Part shown: positions 1-5,673 of the stretch, piece by piece | How the letters are laid out: each line of letters opens with the position of its first letter | Numbering within the stretch: position 1 is the stretch's first letter | DNA from: CAYVQE01 sp964633205 | GTDB lineage: Bacteria; Myxococcota; B64-G9 | Length of the DNA: 9,071 nucleotides | NCBI GenBank assembly: GCA_964633205.1 | Contig: CAZWFN010000203.1 | Span: 1-9,071 of the forward strand | Reading direction: 5' to 3' | Made by a program: the position numbers and the translations under genes | Notes under the pieces: generated by a model | What the model was told of the DNA's origin: nothing | Database searches by the model: none | Seen by the model: the letters and a program-made list of their open reading frames with translations, nothing else

Positions 1-1
1 T

Positions 2-463
2 GACTGTTGGCTGACCGCTCAGCTCGATCAGAAACCTTTACAGCGCGGATCGCTCGGTCGGCTGGCGCGACTGGTCGGGCTGGGATTGCTGGCGGTCCTG
101 CTGGCGCTGGTCGCCAGCGGCTGCCACCGCCGGCTGCGGCCCTGGGACGCCGACCCGCGGCTGCCCGAGGCCTTCCGCAGCCCGCAAGCCACCTTCGACA
201 CCTGGATCGCGGCCAGCCTGGCCGGCCACCGCGGCCGGCTGCAGCGCTGCTACTGGCAGGGGCTGAGCCAGACCGAGCTGGCCGCCTGGCTGGAACGCAA
301 CCTCGACCCGCGCACCCGGACGCTGCTGGACGGGGCCCGCTGGCAGGGACTGCGCCCGGCCTCGCCGGTGGAGGTCAACTTCCGCTTTCGCAGCAGCGAC
401 GGCAGCGCCTGTGAAGGCGTGATGGTGCGCACGGCCGGGGGCTGGAAGCTGCAGTCCTGGTAA
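2..463 (+). CDS. Putative lipoprotein with NTF2-like fold (5' end off window)
   Basis: This frame is open to the left edge and ends at TAA 461-463. A hydrophobic stretch ends in the lipobox LVASGC (Cys codon at 119-121), so the mature protein is probably lipid-anchored. The first in-window start codon is TTG at 86, but starting there would leave a signal peptide with no positive charge. The upstream residues RGSLGRLARL supply a proper basic n-region, so I take the gene as 5'-partial. The mature part is about 115 residues. The segment ATFDTWIAASLAGHRGRLQRCYW, with a terminal V-x-R-x-x-GGWKL, resembles small NTF2/SnoaL-like lipoproteins (helix with TF..W, closing strand with GGWKL). The match is by eye only. 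No enzyme motif is visible and the role is unknown. It is separated from the next gene by 207 nt and is probably not in that operon. Confidence 0.65.
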   Translation, partial: DCWLTAQLDQKPLQRGSLGRLARLVGLGLLAVLLALVASGCHRRLRPWDADPRLPEAFRSPQATFDTWIAASLAGHRGRLQRCYWQGLSQTELAAWLERNLDPRTRTLLDGARWQGLRPASPVEVNFRFRSSDGSACEGVMVRTAGGWKLQSW

Positions 464-670
464 AGGGCCGCCGGCGCGACATAGGGTCCCAAAATCGAGC
501 ACTTGAGCCCGGCGCGGCCACTTGACCGATGGCTGGCCATCCGCCCGCACAAGCCCTTGTAAAATCGCTTGTTTCTTGCGTCCGGCTGACGGATTGCGAG
601 CCGGGACGGATCGGGATAGCCTCGATGATGAGAAGACAAGAGCCCAGACCCCCACGCGGGAGGGGAAACC
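464..670. other. Non-coding region before the pilin-like operon
   Basis: I find no supportable gene on either strand in these 207 nt. The stretch holds a local A/T-rich patch (about 558-578), unusual in this window. It has a small inverted repeat ACAAG-CC-CTTGT (549-560), a second CTTGT at 568-572, and the heptamer AAAATCG at both 491-497 and 561-567, exactly 70 nt apart. A GATGG/CCATC hairpin lies at 528-541. The region should contain the promoter and 5' leader of the gene starting at 671. No T-tract terminator for the upstream lipoprotein gene is evident. Confidence 0.6.
594..622 (+). promoter_or_regulatory. Candidate housekeeping-type promoter for the pilin-like operon
   Basis: TTGCGA (594-599), a 17-nt spacer and TAGCCT (617-622) give a weak -35/-10 pair. 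The -10 keeps the TA....T frame seen in GC-rich bacteria. A start near 629 would give a leader of about 42 nt carrying the Shine-Dalgarno site at 659-663. The match is poor in absolute terms, and other candidates exist in the same gap (TTGACC at 522-527; a -24/-12-like pair at 534-549). Confidence 0.2.
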
Positions 671-1480
671 ATGTTGGCGATGAGGAGAGGTCCTGAGAAG
701 TCCGGTCGGCTCGGCGGCTGCGGCGGTCAGGTGGAGGTGGAGACGGCCATCGTGATGCCGGCGGTGGTGTTCTTGCTGCTCGGGCTGACCCAGCTCGGCA
801 TGCTCCACCAGGCCCGCCTGATGACCGAGTACGCCGCCTACCGGGCGGTGCGCACCGGCGTGGTCAAGAACGCCAATGTCGATGAGATGGAGCGGGCGGC
901 GGTGGCCGCGGCGCTGCCGATTTTGAGCCGCAACGGCAGCGGCGGCTACGAGGTGCTCGACGCCACCGACACGCCCTCGGCCTGGCGCAACAAGCTGATG
1001 AAGCCCGGCTTCGGCGCCGGCGGCCTCGGCCTCGGCAACCTCATGATGGACGTGATGATGAGCTACGCCGAGGTGGCCATCTGCAATCCGCTCCAAGGCG
1101 ACCTCAGCGGCAGCACCTACAGCGTCGAGGGTGAACAGTACATCCCCTTCGACGATCCCACGGTGGCCCAGGATCCCGACAAGACCCGGTTGGTCATCGA
1201 GCTGACCCTCAACTACCGGCTGGTCATCCCCTTCGCCGACTGGGTCATCTACCGCATGGCGCGGGGCCGCAACATGATCGAGGAGCTGCGGCTGGGCAAA
1301 AACGGCATGATGCCCGACGTCCCCAACTTGGACAAGTACGGCATGGCCCACCAGATGGGCGTCAGCATCCTGCCCATCCGGGCCCAGTACTCGATGAAGA
1401 TGCACTCGGACATCCTGCTCGACACCCTGCCCGAAGAGAACAACTGCATCGGCGGCGGCGGCGCCGACGACGGCAGCTGA
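671..1480 (+). CDS. TadE-like minor pseudopilin (first of two)
   Basis: This 269-residue protein has the TadE plan: a short basic N-terminus, a processing motif, one hydrophobic helix (about residues 27-46) and a large extracytoplasmic domain. The predicted prepilin cleavage is after Gly19, giving G|QVEVE with Glu24 at +5, as type IVb prepilin peptidases prefer. The helix is followed by a conserved-looking stretch (YAAYRAVRTGVV, residues 54-65) where TadE proteins have Y/R/A-rich helix. Near the C-terminus, PIRAQYSMKMHSD resembles the closing strand of the family. At 269 residues it is longer than classic TadE. Mature cysteines are C138 and C259, a possible disulfide. The tail after C259 is Gly/Asp-rich. 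The start at ATG 671 is set by GGAGG at 659-663, 7 nt upstream; the ATG at 680 is less well placed. It probably opens the operon. The family call is fairly firm; the exact role is inferred. Confidence 0.8.
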   Translation: MLAMRRGPEKSGRLGGCGGQVEVETAIVMPAVVFLLLGLTQLGMLHQARLMTEYAAYRAVRTGVVKNANVDEMERAAVAAALPILSRNGSGGYEVLDATDTPSAWRNKLMKPGFGAGGLGLGNLMMDVMMSYAEVAICNPLQGDLSGSTYSVEGEQYIPFDDPTVAQDPDKTRLVIELTLNYRLVIPFADWVIYRMARGRNMIEELRLGKNGMMPDVPNLDKYGMAHQMGVSILPIRAQYSMKMHSDILLDTLPEENNCIGGGGADDGS

Positions 1481-1506
1481 GCCGAGGACGCGAGGGAGGT
1501 TTTCCC

Positions 1507-3198
1507 ATGATGGCAATCAAGCTCCGCAAGATGGTGCGTGCCCGCCGCGGCCAGACCATGGTGCTCGGTTCGCTGGGCGTGCTGATCGTCGGCATCATGA
1601 TGATGCTGACGCTCAACGTCGGCCAGTCGGTGCACGAGAAGATCCGCATCCAGCAGCTGGCCGACGGAGCCGCCTTCTCGATGGCGGTCCAGGAAGCCCG
1701 GGCCTACAACTTCATCGCCTACACCAACCGGGCCAACGTCGGCGCGCTGGTCTCGGCGTCTTCGATGCACTCGTTCCACAGCATGGCCTCGTCGATCCCG
1801 GAGATGTTCCAGGCGGCCGGCTACACCTTCTTCATGCACGCCGGCATCGAGTTCGCCATGTGCTTCACCTGCTGCTGGCCGTTCTGCTTCTCGATGTGCA
1901 AGCACTGCTACCACGGCATCAAGGATCTGGACGCGGCCTTCAACTACCTGGACTCGGCCGACGAGCTGCGCGAGAAGGTCAAGAAGGCCGACAAGACCTT
2001 CCGCCTGGCGATGAACGCGCTCGACGCCCACATGGTCTACATCTCCGCCAACCAGAAGGCGGTGGCCACGGGGGTCTTGATGCAGCTGATGCAGGATGAC
2101 ATCACCACCTCGCTGCGCGACGAGGTGGCCCCCCAGGCCTCCGGCAACGGCGACGGGCTCAAGTTCATCAACGCCGGCAGCTTCGGCGTGGCCTCGGGCG
2201 TGACCGGCATGCGCGGCTTCAGCGACGTGTTCGAATCGGACAAGGAGCGCCAGCAGTTCGTGCCGACCATGATCGCCAACGGCACCCGCTACAGCAAGAC
2301 GCGCTTCGGCTTCAGCCTGAACGAATGGTTCGTCTCGGACCGGGGGCTGCTCGAAGCCTACGCCTTCACCCATCCCCAGACCTTGATCAAGCTGCTCTAC
2401 AAGGACGGCAAGCCGGCCAAGGGCTTTTCCTTCCCGATCTCGCACGAGGGCCAGGGCCGCATCATCAAGGACCCGGACGATCCCAAGGACCGCATCAAGA
2501 GCGACGACCTGGGGCCGGACGGCAACACGGCCGCGGCCTACGACTCGGGCATCATCATGTCGATGGGCTTCATCTGCATCTTCTCCATGATCCCCATGAT
2601 CATGACCTACTCGGCCCATGTGGCCTCCGGCCCGGACGGCGGCGACCACGAGGACAGCAGCTCGTGTGACGACGAGAGCAAGCACAAGTTCAATTGCCTC
2701 GACCTGGCGGCGGGGCCGGCGGCCTGCTTCGCCGTGTTCAAGCCCGACAAGGACCCGAAGAACAACTTCGGCCAGCCGGCCGCCTACGCCGTGATCAACC
2801 AGGACCTGTCGATGCTGGCCGACGGCACCCACGGGGCCTGGGAGGTCGACATGGACACCGACGCCAACGGCAGCATCGGCATCGAGCTGGTCGAAGGCGA
2901 GAAGATCGAGGTCAACATCGCCAACCGCGCCGCCGCCTGGGAGGGCGAGGAGGGCGGCTCCGCCGATTACGGCAAGGGCGTGGCCATGAGCAAGGCCCTG
3001 GTCTACTACCACCTGCCGCGCTACCGGAGCAACGGCTGGGAGGAGCATCCCAACCTGTTCAACCCCTACTGGCGCGCCAAGCTGCATCCGTTCCGCGAGA
3101 TGGGCCTGGGCAGCTTCAGCATGGAGCCGATGCTGGTGCTGGCCATGGGCGGGGCCAGTCACTTCGCCGCCGCCGTCCCTCTGGCCCCGATGCCGTAG
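1507..3198 (+). CDS. TadG-like (Tad-domain) pilus-associated protein with Cys cluster
   Basis: This 563-residue protein starts with a basic n-region, the motif RARRGQTMV (Gly15 as possible cleavage point, Leu20 at +5) and a hydrophobic helix (about 18-38). It continues with IRIQQLADGAAFSMA (46-60) and ARAYNFIAYTNRAN (64-77), the characteristic start of Tad/TadG-like proteins. Near the end, NPYWRAKLHPF is another stretch typical of large Tad-domain proteins in delta-type bacteria. Unusual parts are six Cys within residues 119-134, a second hydrophobic Met-rich segment at about 349-368, Cys at 387, 397 and 407, and an EF-hand-like loop DTDANGSIGIEL at 450-461. TadG-like proteins are thought to be anchored minor subunits in or near the pilus; that is the likely role here. 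The start at ATG 1507 is supported by GGAGG at 1495-1499; the adjacent ATG 1510 is an alternative. It follows the previous gene by 26 nt. Confidence 0.8.
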   Translation: MMAIKLRKMVRARRGQTMVLGSLGVLIVGIMMMLTLNVGQSVHEKIRIQQLADGAAFSMAVQEARAYNFIAYTNRANVGALVSASSMHSFHSMASSIPEMFQAAGYTFFMHAGIEFAMCFTCCWPFCFSMCKHCYHGIKDLDAAFNYLDSADELREKVKKADKTFRLAMNALDAHMVYISANQKAVATGVLMQLMQDDITTSLRDEVAPQASGNGDGLKFINAGSFGVASGVTGMRGFSDVFESDKERQQFVPTMIANGTRYSKTRFGFSLNEWFVSDRGLLEAYAFTHPQTLIKLLYKDGKPAKGFSFPISHEGQGRIIKDPDDPKDRIKSDDLGPDGNTAAAYDSGIIMSMGFICIFSMIPMIMTYSAHVASGPDGGDHEDSSSCDDESKHKFNCLDLAAGPAACFAVFKPDKDPKNNFGQPAAYAVINQDLSMLADGTHGAWEVDMDTDANGSIGIELVEGEKIEVNIANRAAAWEGEEGGSADYGKGVAMSKALVYYHLPRYRSNGWEEHPNLFNPYWRAKLHPFREMGLGSFSMEPMLVLAMGGASHFAAAVPLAPMP

Positions 3199-3213
3199 CC
3201 GGGAAACCGAGCG

Positions 3214-3219
3214 AGGAGG
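3214..3219 (+). promoter_or_regulatory. Ribosome binding site deciding the start at 3225
   Basis: AGGAGG sits 5 nt before ATG 3225. The open frame extends left to 2694, but that part lies inside the TadG-like gene and encodes Arg/Gly/Pro-rich shadow sequence. The prepilin-type N-terminus begins right after this site, so it fixes the start. Confidence 0.75.
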
Positions 3220-3224
3220 CAGTC

Positions 3225-4220
3225 ATGAGCCACTCGAACCCGATTTGGAAGCGGTCGCAACGCCGCCGGGGATCCGCGCTGGTCGAGTTCTCCATCTTGA
3301 CCATGGCGCTGGTGCCGCTGATCCTGCTGCCGATGTACTTCCAGGACGTGTTGCGCTTCAAGCTCGACGCCCAAGAAGCGGTGGCGTCGACCACCTGGGA
3401 CTTCGCCTTCGCCGACTACGTCAACAACTCGGCCGGCAGCCTGCGCAACTCCTACGAGAGCGCCGCCCGGGCGCGCTACGCCAACCTGTGGCCGGGCAAC
3501 AAGAAGGAGAAGGCCGATGATCAGAAGGCCGGCCCCTGGGCCGACTTCCGCTGGGCGGGCGGCAAGGAGGTCACCTGCAGCGTGGACAAGGAGTTCGCCT
3601 CGGATCCTTACTCTTCACTGGGTCTCATCAACCTGGCCCAGCACTACCACGACGAGTACACCAAGGGCGGGCTGATCAGCTGCACCGGAACCATCGAGGT
3701 CACCAACCACTACGTGCCGAAGTCGTTCACCCAGGACTTCCACGAAAACGAGCTGTTCGAGTTCGGCGAAGAGCCGCTGATGCTCGAGGAGGAGAAGTTC
3801 GCCGTCATGGTCGACCCCTGGACCATCCACGATCCGGCCGAGGTGACCGACGGCGACGAAGGCAACGAAGATTACTACGAGCGGGTGAAGTTCGTGTTCG
3901 AGGATCCGATGATCACCTACTGGGGCTTCACCGGCCTGTGGTACATGTACATCCTGAAGCTGCTGCCCAAGCTGAGCATCACCGCGGCCGTCTGGGACGA
4001 TCCCAGCGTGGTCAAGCTGGCCGTGCAGCACTATCCCGACAGCGGCAACGTCGACCCGAGCCAGTTCAAGAGCCGAAGCGTCGACGTCTCCGGCGGCCGC
4101 AGCGACTTCTACACCACGCCCTTCGGTGATCCGGATCCGGTCAAGGGCTACAAGGAGACCTTCGAGAAACGCAACATCTACTACATGGGCTGCGACAGCT
4201 TCGGGCCCGACTGCAACTGA
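3225..4220 (+). CDS. TadE-like minor pseudopilin (second of two)
   Basis: This 331-residue protein starts MSHSNPIWKRSQRRRG. Predicted prepilin cleavage after Gly16 gives G|SALVEF with Glu21 at +5, followed by a hydrophobic helix (about 22-41) ending LLPMYFQD. This is a textbook TadE N-terminus. The rest is a large extracytoplasmic domain, unusually acidic around residues 180-225. It has a KFAVMVDPWTI segment of the sort seen in long TadE-like proteins and a closing YYMGCDSFGPDCN. Four cysteines (C118, C153, C323, C330) allow two disulfides. It is about twice the length of classic TadE, suggesting an added globular tip or adhesive domain. It follows the TadG-like gene by 26 nt and was probably co-transcribed and assembled with it. 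Function within a Tad-type pilus or secretion tip is inferred from family and context. Confidence 0.82.
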   Translation: MSHSNPIWKRSQRRRGSALVEFSILTMALVPLILLPMYFQDVLRFKLDAQEAVASTTWDFAFADYVNNSAGSLRNSYESAARARYANLWPGNKKEKADDQKAGPWADFRWAGGKEVTCSVDKEFASDPYSSLGLINLAQHYHDEYTKGGLISCTGTIEVTNHYVPKSFTQDFHENELFEFGEEPLMLEEEKFAVMVDPWTIHDPAEVTDGDEGNEDYYERVKFVFEDPMITYWGFTGLWYMYILKLLPKLSITAAVWDDPSVVKLAVQHYPDSGNVDPSQFKSRSVDVSGGRSDFYTTPFGDPDPVKGYKETFEKRNIYYMGCDSFGPDCN

Positions 4221-4229
4221 GCGGCCGCG

Positions 4230-4235
4230 AGGAGA
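4230..4235 (+). promoter_or_regulatory. Ribosome binding site deciding the start at 4243
   Basis: AGGAGA lies 7 nt before ATG 4243. It favours this start over an upstream in-frame ATG at 4126, which lies inside the preceding gene and would put a long low-complexity Arg/Thr tail in front of an otherwise clean signal peptide. Confidence 0.65.
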
Positions 4236-4242
4236 TGGATCG

Positions 4243-5082
4243 ATGCCCCGGATGCGCCACCACGCCTGGTTGACCGCCGCGGTCGCCCTCGGGCTGCTGC
4301 CGAGCGGGGTGGTGCGCGCGGCCGAGCCCGCGCCGCCGGCCGAGCCGGCTCCCCCGGTCGAGGCCGTGCCGCCCGGCCCGCAGGTCAACCCGCCGGACGC
4401 CGACGCGGATGCCTATCCGCGGACGCTGGGTCTGCCGCCGTATCCGAACGCCCGCCAGGTGCGGCTCGACGGCGATCTGAAGATGGGCCAGGTGCCGATC
4501 GACGCCATGGTCTTCTTCACCGACGACGACGTGGGCACGGTCATCGACTACTACCGCTCCGATCTCGAAGGCCGCAAGCTGCGGGTGACCGAGCACCACT
4601 TCAGCCCCTACTCGGCCTACGTGGGCTTCTACCACCCACCGACGCAGACCATGCGCCTGGCCACCGTGCAGGGCAAGGCCGGCGGCGGTTGCATGATCGT
4701 GCTGTCGGCCATGAATCCCGTGCCGCTGATGGGCCGGGCCATGCAGATCCCCGATGATCTGCCTGCGCTGCCCAGCGCGGTCGACGTGGTCACCTCCAGC
4801 ACCGAGCAGGGCTCCAAGGTCCACCGGACGGTCTACTTCGAGGCCTGGGGCCGCCCCGACGAGGTGCTGGCCGAGCTGGCCGAGCGCGGGGCGGAGAAGG
4901 GTTGGCAGCCGGCGCCCAAGGAGCGCCGCCTGACCGACCAGGGATTGACGTTGGTGCAGGGCGGCAAGACGTGCATCATTCGCGCCATGCCCGCCGAGAG
5001 CAACGAGGTGAACAATCCAGCCTCCGCGGTCACCATGGTGGTGATCGAGGAGAAGCGCAAGCAGGGAAGGAAGAAACCATGA
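4243..5082 (+). CDS. Exported protein with two copies of one domain, function unknown
   Basis: This 279-residue protein has a signal peptide with likely cleavage VRA|AE after residue 26, then a Pro/Ala/Glu-rich linker (about 28-52). Two related halves follow. Half 1 (about 64-157) reads YPNARQV, a G, FFTDDDVGTVIDYYRSDLEG, then a closing strand CMIVLSAM. Half 2 (about 169-268) reads LPSAVDV, a G, TVYFEAWGRPDEVLAELAERG, EKGW, then TMVVIEE. The shared pattern is P-x-A-x-x-V, a strand ending in F, D/P plus V and a helix, then a final hydrophobic strand. I do not recognise a named enzyme family and see no catalytic motif. The C-terminus is very basic (KRKQGRKKP). It lies 22 nt after the TadE-like gene and overlaps the next gene by ATGA, so it is probably a periplasmic accessory of the same system. 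The proline-rich linker suggests a reach across, or tether in, the periplasm. Confidence 0.72.
   Translation: MPRMRHHAWLTAAVALGLLPSGVVRAAEPAPPAEPAPPVEAVPPGPQVNPPDADADAYPRTLGLPPYPNARQVRLDGDLKMGQVPIDAMVFFTDDDVGTVIDYYRSDLEGRKLRVTEHHFSPYSAYVGFYHPPTQTMRLATVQGKAGGGCMIVLSAMNPVPLMGRAMQIPDDLPALPSAVDVVTSSTEQGSKVHRTVYFEAWGRPDEVLAELAERGAEKGWQPAPKERRLTDQGLTLVQGGKTCIIRAMPAESNEVNNPASAVTMVVIEEKRKQGRKKP
4432..5046 (+). repeat. Two diverged copies of one protein domain within a gene
   Basis: Residues about 64-157 (4432-4713) and about 169-268 (4747-5046) of the exported protein share order and spacing of key positions: P-x-A-x-x-V at the start, a turn with Gly, a strand ending in Phe, an acidic or Pro turn before a Val-containing helix, and a closing hydrophobic strand. 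Identity is low, so this is an old duplication seen at protein level only. Confidence 0.45.
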
Positions 5083-5327
5083 AAAGAACGCTCCACTTCA
5101 TGATGGTCATCTTGGCGGCGGCGATCTTGCTGGTGGGCCTGTCGGCCCAGGCCAAGAAGGGCAGCTCCAGCAGCTACAAGCGCTGCATCAAGGGCTGCAA
5201 CCTGGCCAAAGAACAGCTGCTCAAGGCCTGTGAGAAGGCGGAGACGGCCGAAGCGCGCAAGAAGTGCCGCACCCTGGGCACCAAGAAGCTGCAGGAAGAA
5301 TGCGTCGCGCGCTGCAAGCGCCGCTAG
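5079..5327 (+). CDS. Small secreted six-cysteine helical-hairpin protein
   Basis: This 82-residue protein has a signal peptide of about 25 residues (MKRTLHFMMVILAAAILL then AQA|KK). The mature part is about 57 residues, very basic and predicted helical. Its six Cys (36, 40, 51, 63, 75, 79) are spaced C-x3-C-x10-C-x11-C-x11-C-x3-C, almost mirror-symmetric about residue 57. Twin C-x3-C motifs on two helices are known from alpha-hairpinin and CHCH-type folds. Nested pairing C36-C79, C40-C75 and C51-C63 would cross-link an antiparallel hairpin; that pairing is inferred. I cannot assign a named family. The start ATG overlaps the previous stop (ATGA, 5079-5082), indicating translational coupling, and AAGGAAG at 5067-5073 is the ribosome site. 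Upstream in-frame sequence is a shadow of the previous gene. Possible roles are a pilus-associated structural or adhesive factor, or a secreted basic peptide. Confidence 0.78.
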   Translation: MKRTLHFMMVILAAAILLVGLSAQAKKGSSSSYKRCIKGCNLAKEQLLKACEKAETAEARKKCRTLGTKKLQEECVARCKRR

Positions 5328-5399
5328 AAGTGACCGCGACGGACCGAGGCGATCGAATCGCGAAACCCGGATCCGACCCCCGCTGACGGGAGGTGGACG
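5328..5399 (+). other. Spacer before the Flp-like pilin with a short hairpin
   Basis: This 72-nt gap is the widest inside the operon. It has a 5-bp inverted repeat GCGAT-CGA-ATCGC at 5349-5361 and then the pilin ribosome site GGGAGG at 5388-5393. The hairpin has no following T-tract. It could mark an RNA processing or stability point that lets the pilin message be uncoupled from the upstream genes; this is speculative. Confidence 0.3.
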
Positions 5400-5600
5400 A
5401 TGAACGACAAGCTCTTGCAGAAAATGCGCCGCCGGTTGCGGGCCCGGCGCGGCCAATCGATGGTGGCCTACGCGCTGATCTCGGCCGCGTTGCTGTCCGG
5501 AGCCACGGTGATGGTGGCCAAGATCATCCCCGGCTTGCTCAACGGCATCGATGCTTATGCCCGCTCGCTCTACCTGGGGCTGAACCTGCCCTTCCCGTGA
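5400..5600 (+). CDS. Flp/type IVb-like pilin lacking Glu at +5
   Basis: This 66-residue protein has the size and plan of a Flp major pilin: a very basic leader (residues 1-18, ending RARRG), predicted cleavage after Gly18, one long hydrophobic helix (about 20-43) and a short C-terminal tail (ARSLYLGLNLPFP). The sequence after the cleavage point is G|QSMVAYALISAAL. The AYALI part matches the EYALI-type motif of Flp pilins, except that the usual Glu at +5 is Ala23; Tyr at +6 is kept. The leader RARRGQSMV is nearly the same as RARRGQTMV in the TadG-like protein. The start ATG 5400 follows GGAGG (5389-5393) at 6 nt. It is the last gene of the operon. It is probably a pilin or pseudopilin of a Tad-type system, but the missing Glu leaves open a non-canonical or inner-membrane-retained subunit. 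Confidence 0.75.
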   Translation: MNDKLLQKMRRRLRARRGQSMVAYALISAALLSGATVMVAKIIPGLLNGIDAYARSLYLGLNLPFP

Positions 5601-5602
5601 TC

Positions 5603-5673
5603 GGTCCGCTTGCGAGGCGAAGCGCGAACCATCATGGGATCTCGTAACCGGAGTTCCGTTGCGGACTTCGGTT
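5603..5673. terminator. Convergent intergenic region with hairpins (possible bidirectional terminator)
   Basis: Two genes converge here (stops at 5600 on plus and 5673 on minus). The better hairpin spans 5646-5673: a 9-bp arm pair starting AACCGGAGT with one G-U pair, a 1-nt bulge, then CCG/CGG around a TTG loop. A second, imperfect hairpin lies at 5607-5624 (CGCTT/AAGCG, 8-nt loop). Neither is followed by a T-run on either strand, so Rho-independent action is unproven. Confidence 0.35.

Noticed and set aside
1451..1462. GGC x4 run as a possible slippage or phase-variation tract
   Set aside because: It is a triplet repeat encoding a short Gly tail; gain or loss would not shift the frame, and similar GC runs are common in this window.
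38..1516. Long open frame of 492 residues on the minus strand opposite the lipoprotein and TadE-like genes
   Set aside because: It is composed of low-complexity His/Val/Ala/Gly-rich sequence typical of the antisense of GC-rich genes; the plus-strand genes have signal peptides, family motifs and ribosome sites.
1249..3162. Minus-strand open frame of 637 residues opposite the TadG-like gene
   Set aside because: Its His/Gly/Val-rich composition mirrors the third-position bias of the real gene; it has no recognisable domain, and the plus-strand frame has clear Tad-domain features.
2694..3224. Leftward extension of the second TadE-like gene
   Set aside because: The extension overlaps the TadG-like gene and is Arg/Gly/Pro-rich shadow sequence; AGGAGG and the prepilin N-terminus place the start at 3225.
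4126..4242. Upstream start for the tandem-domain exported protein
   Set aside because: It would bury the signal peptide behind 39 low-complexity residues and overlap the previous gene; the start at 4243 has its own ribosome site.
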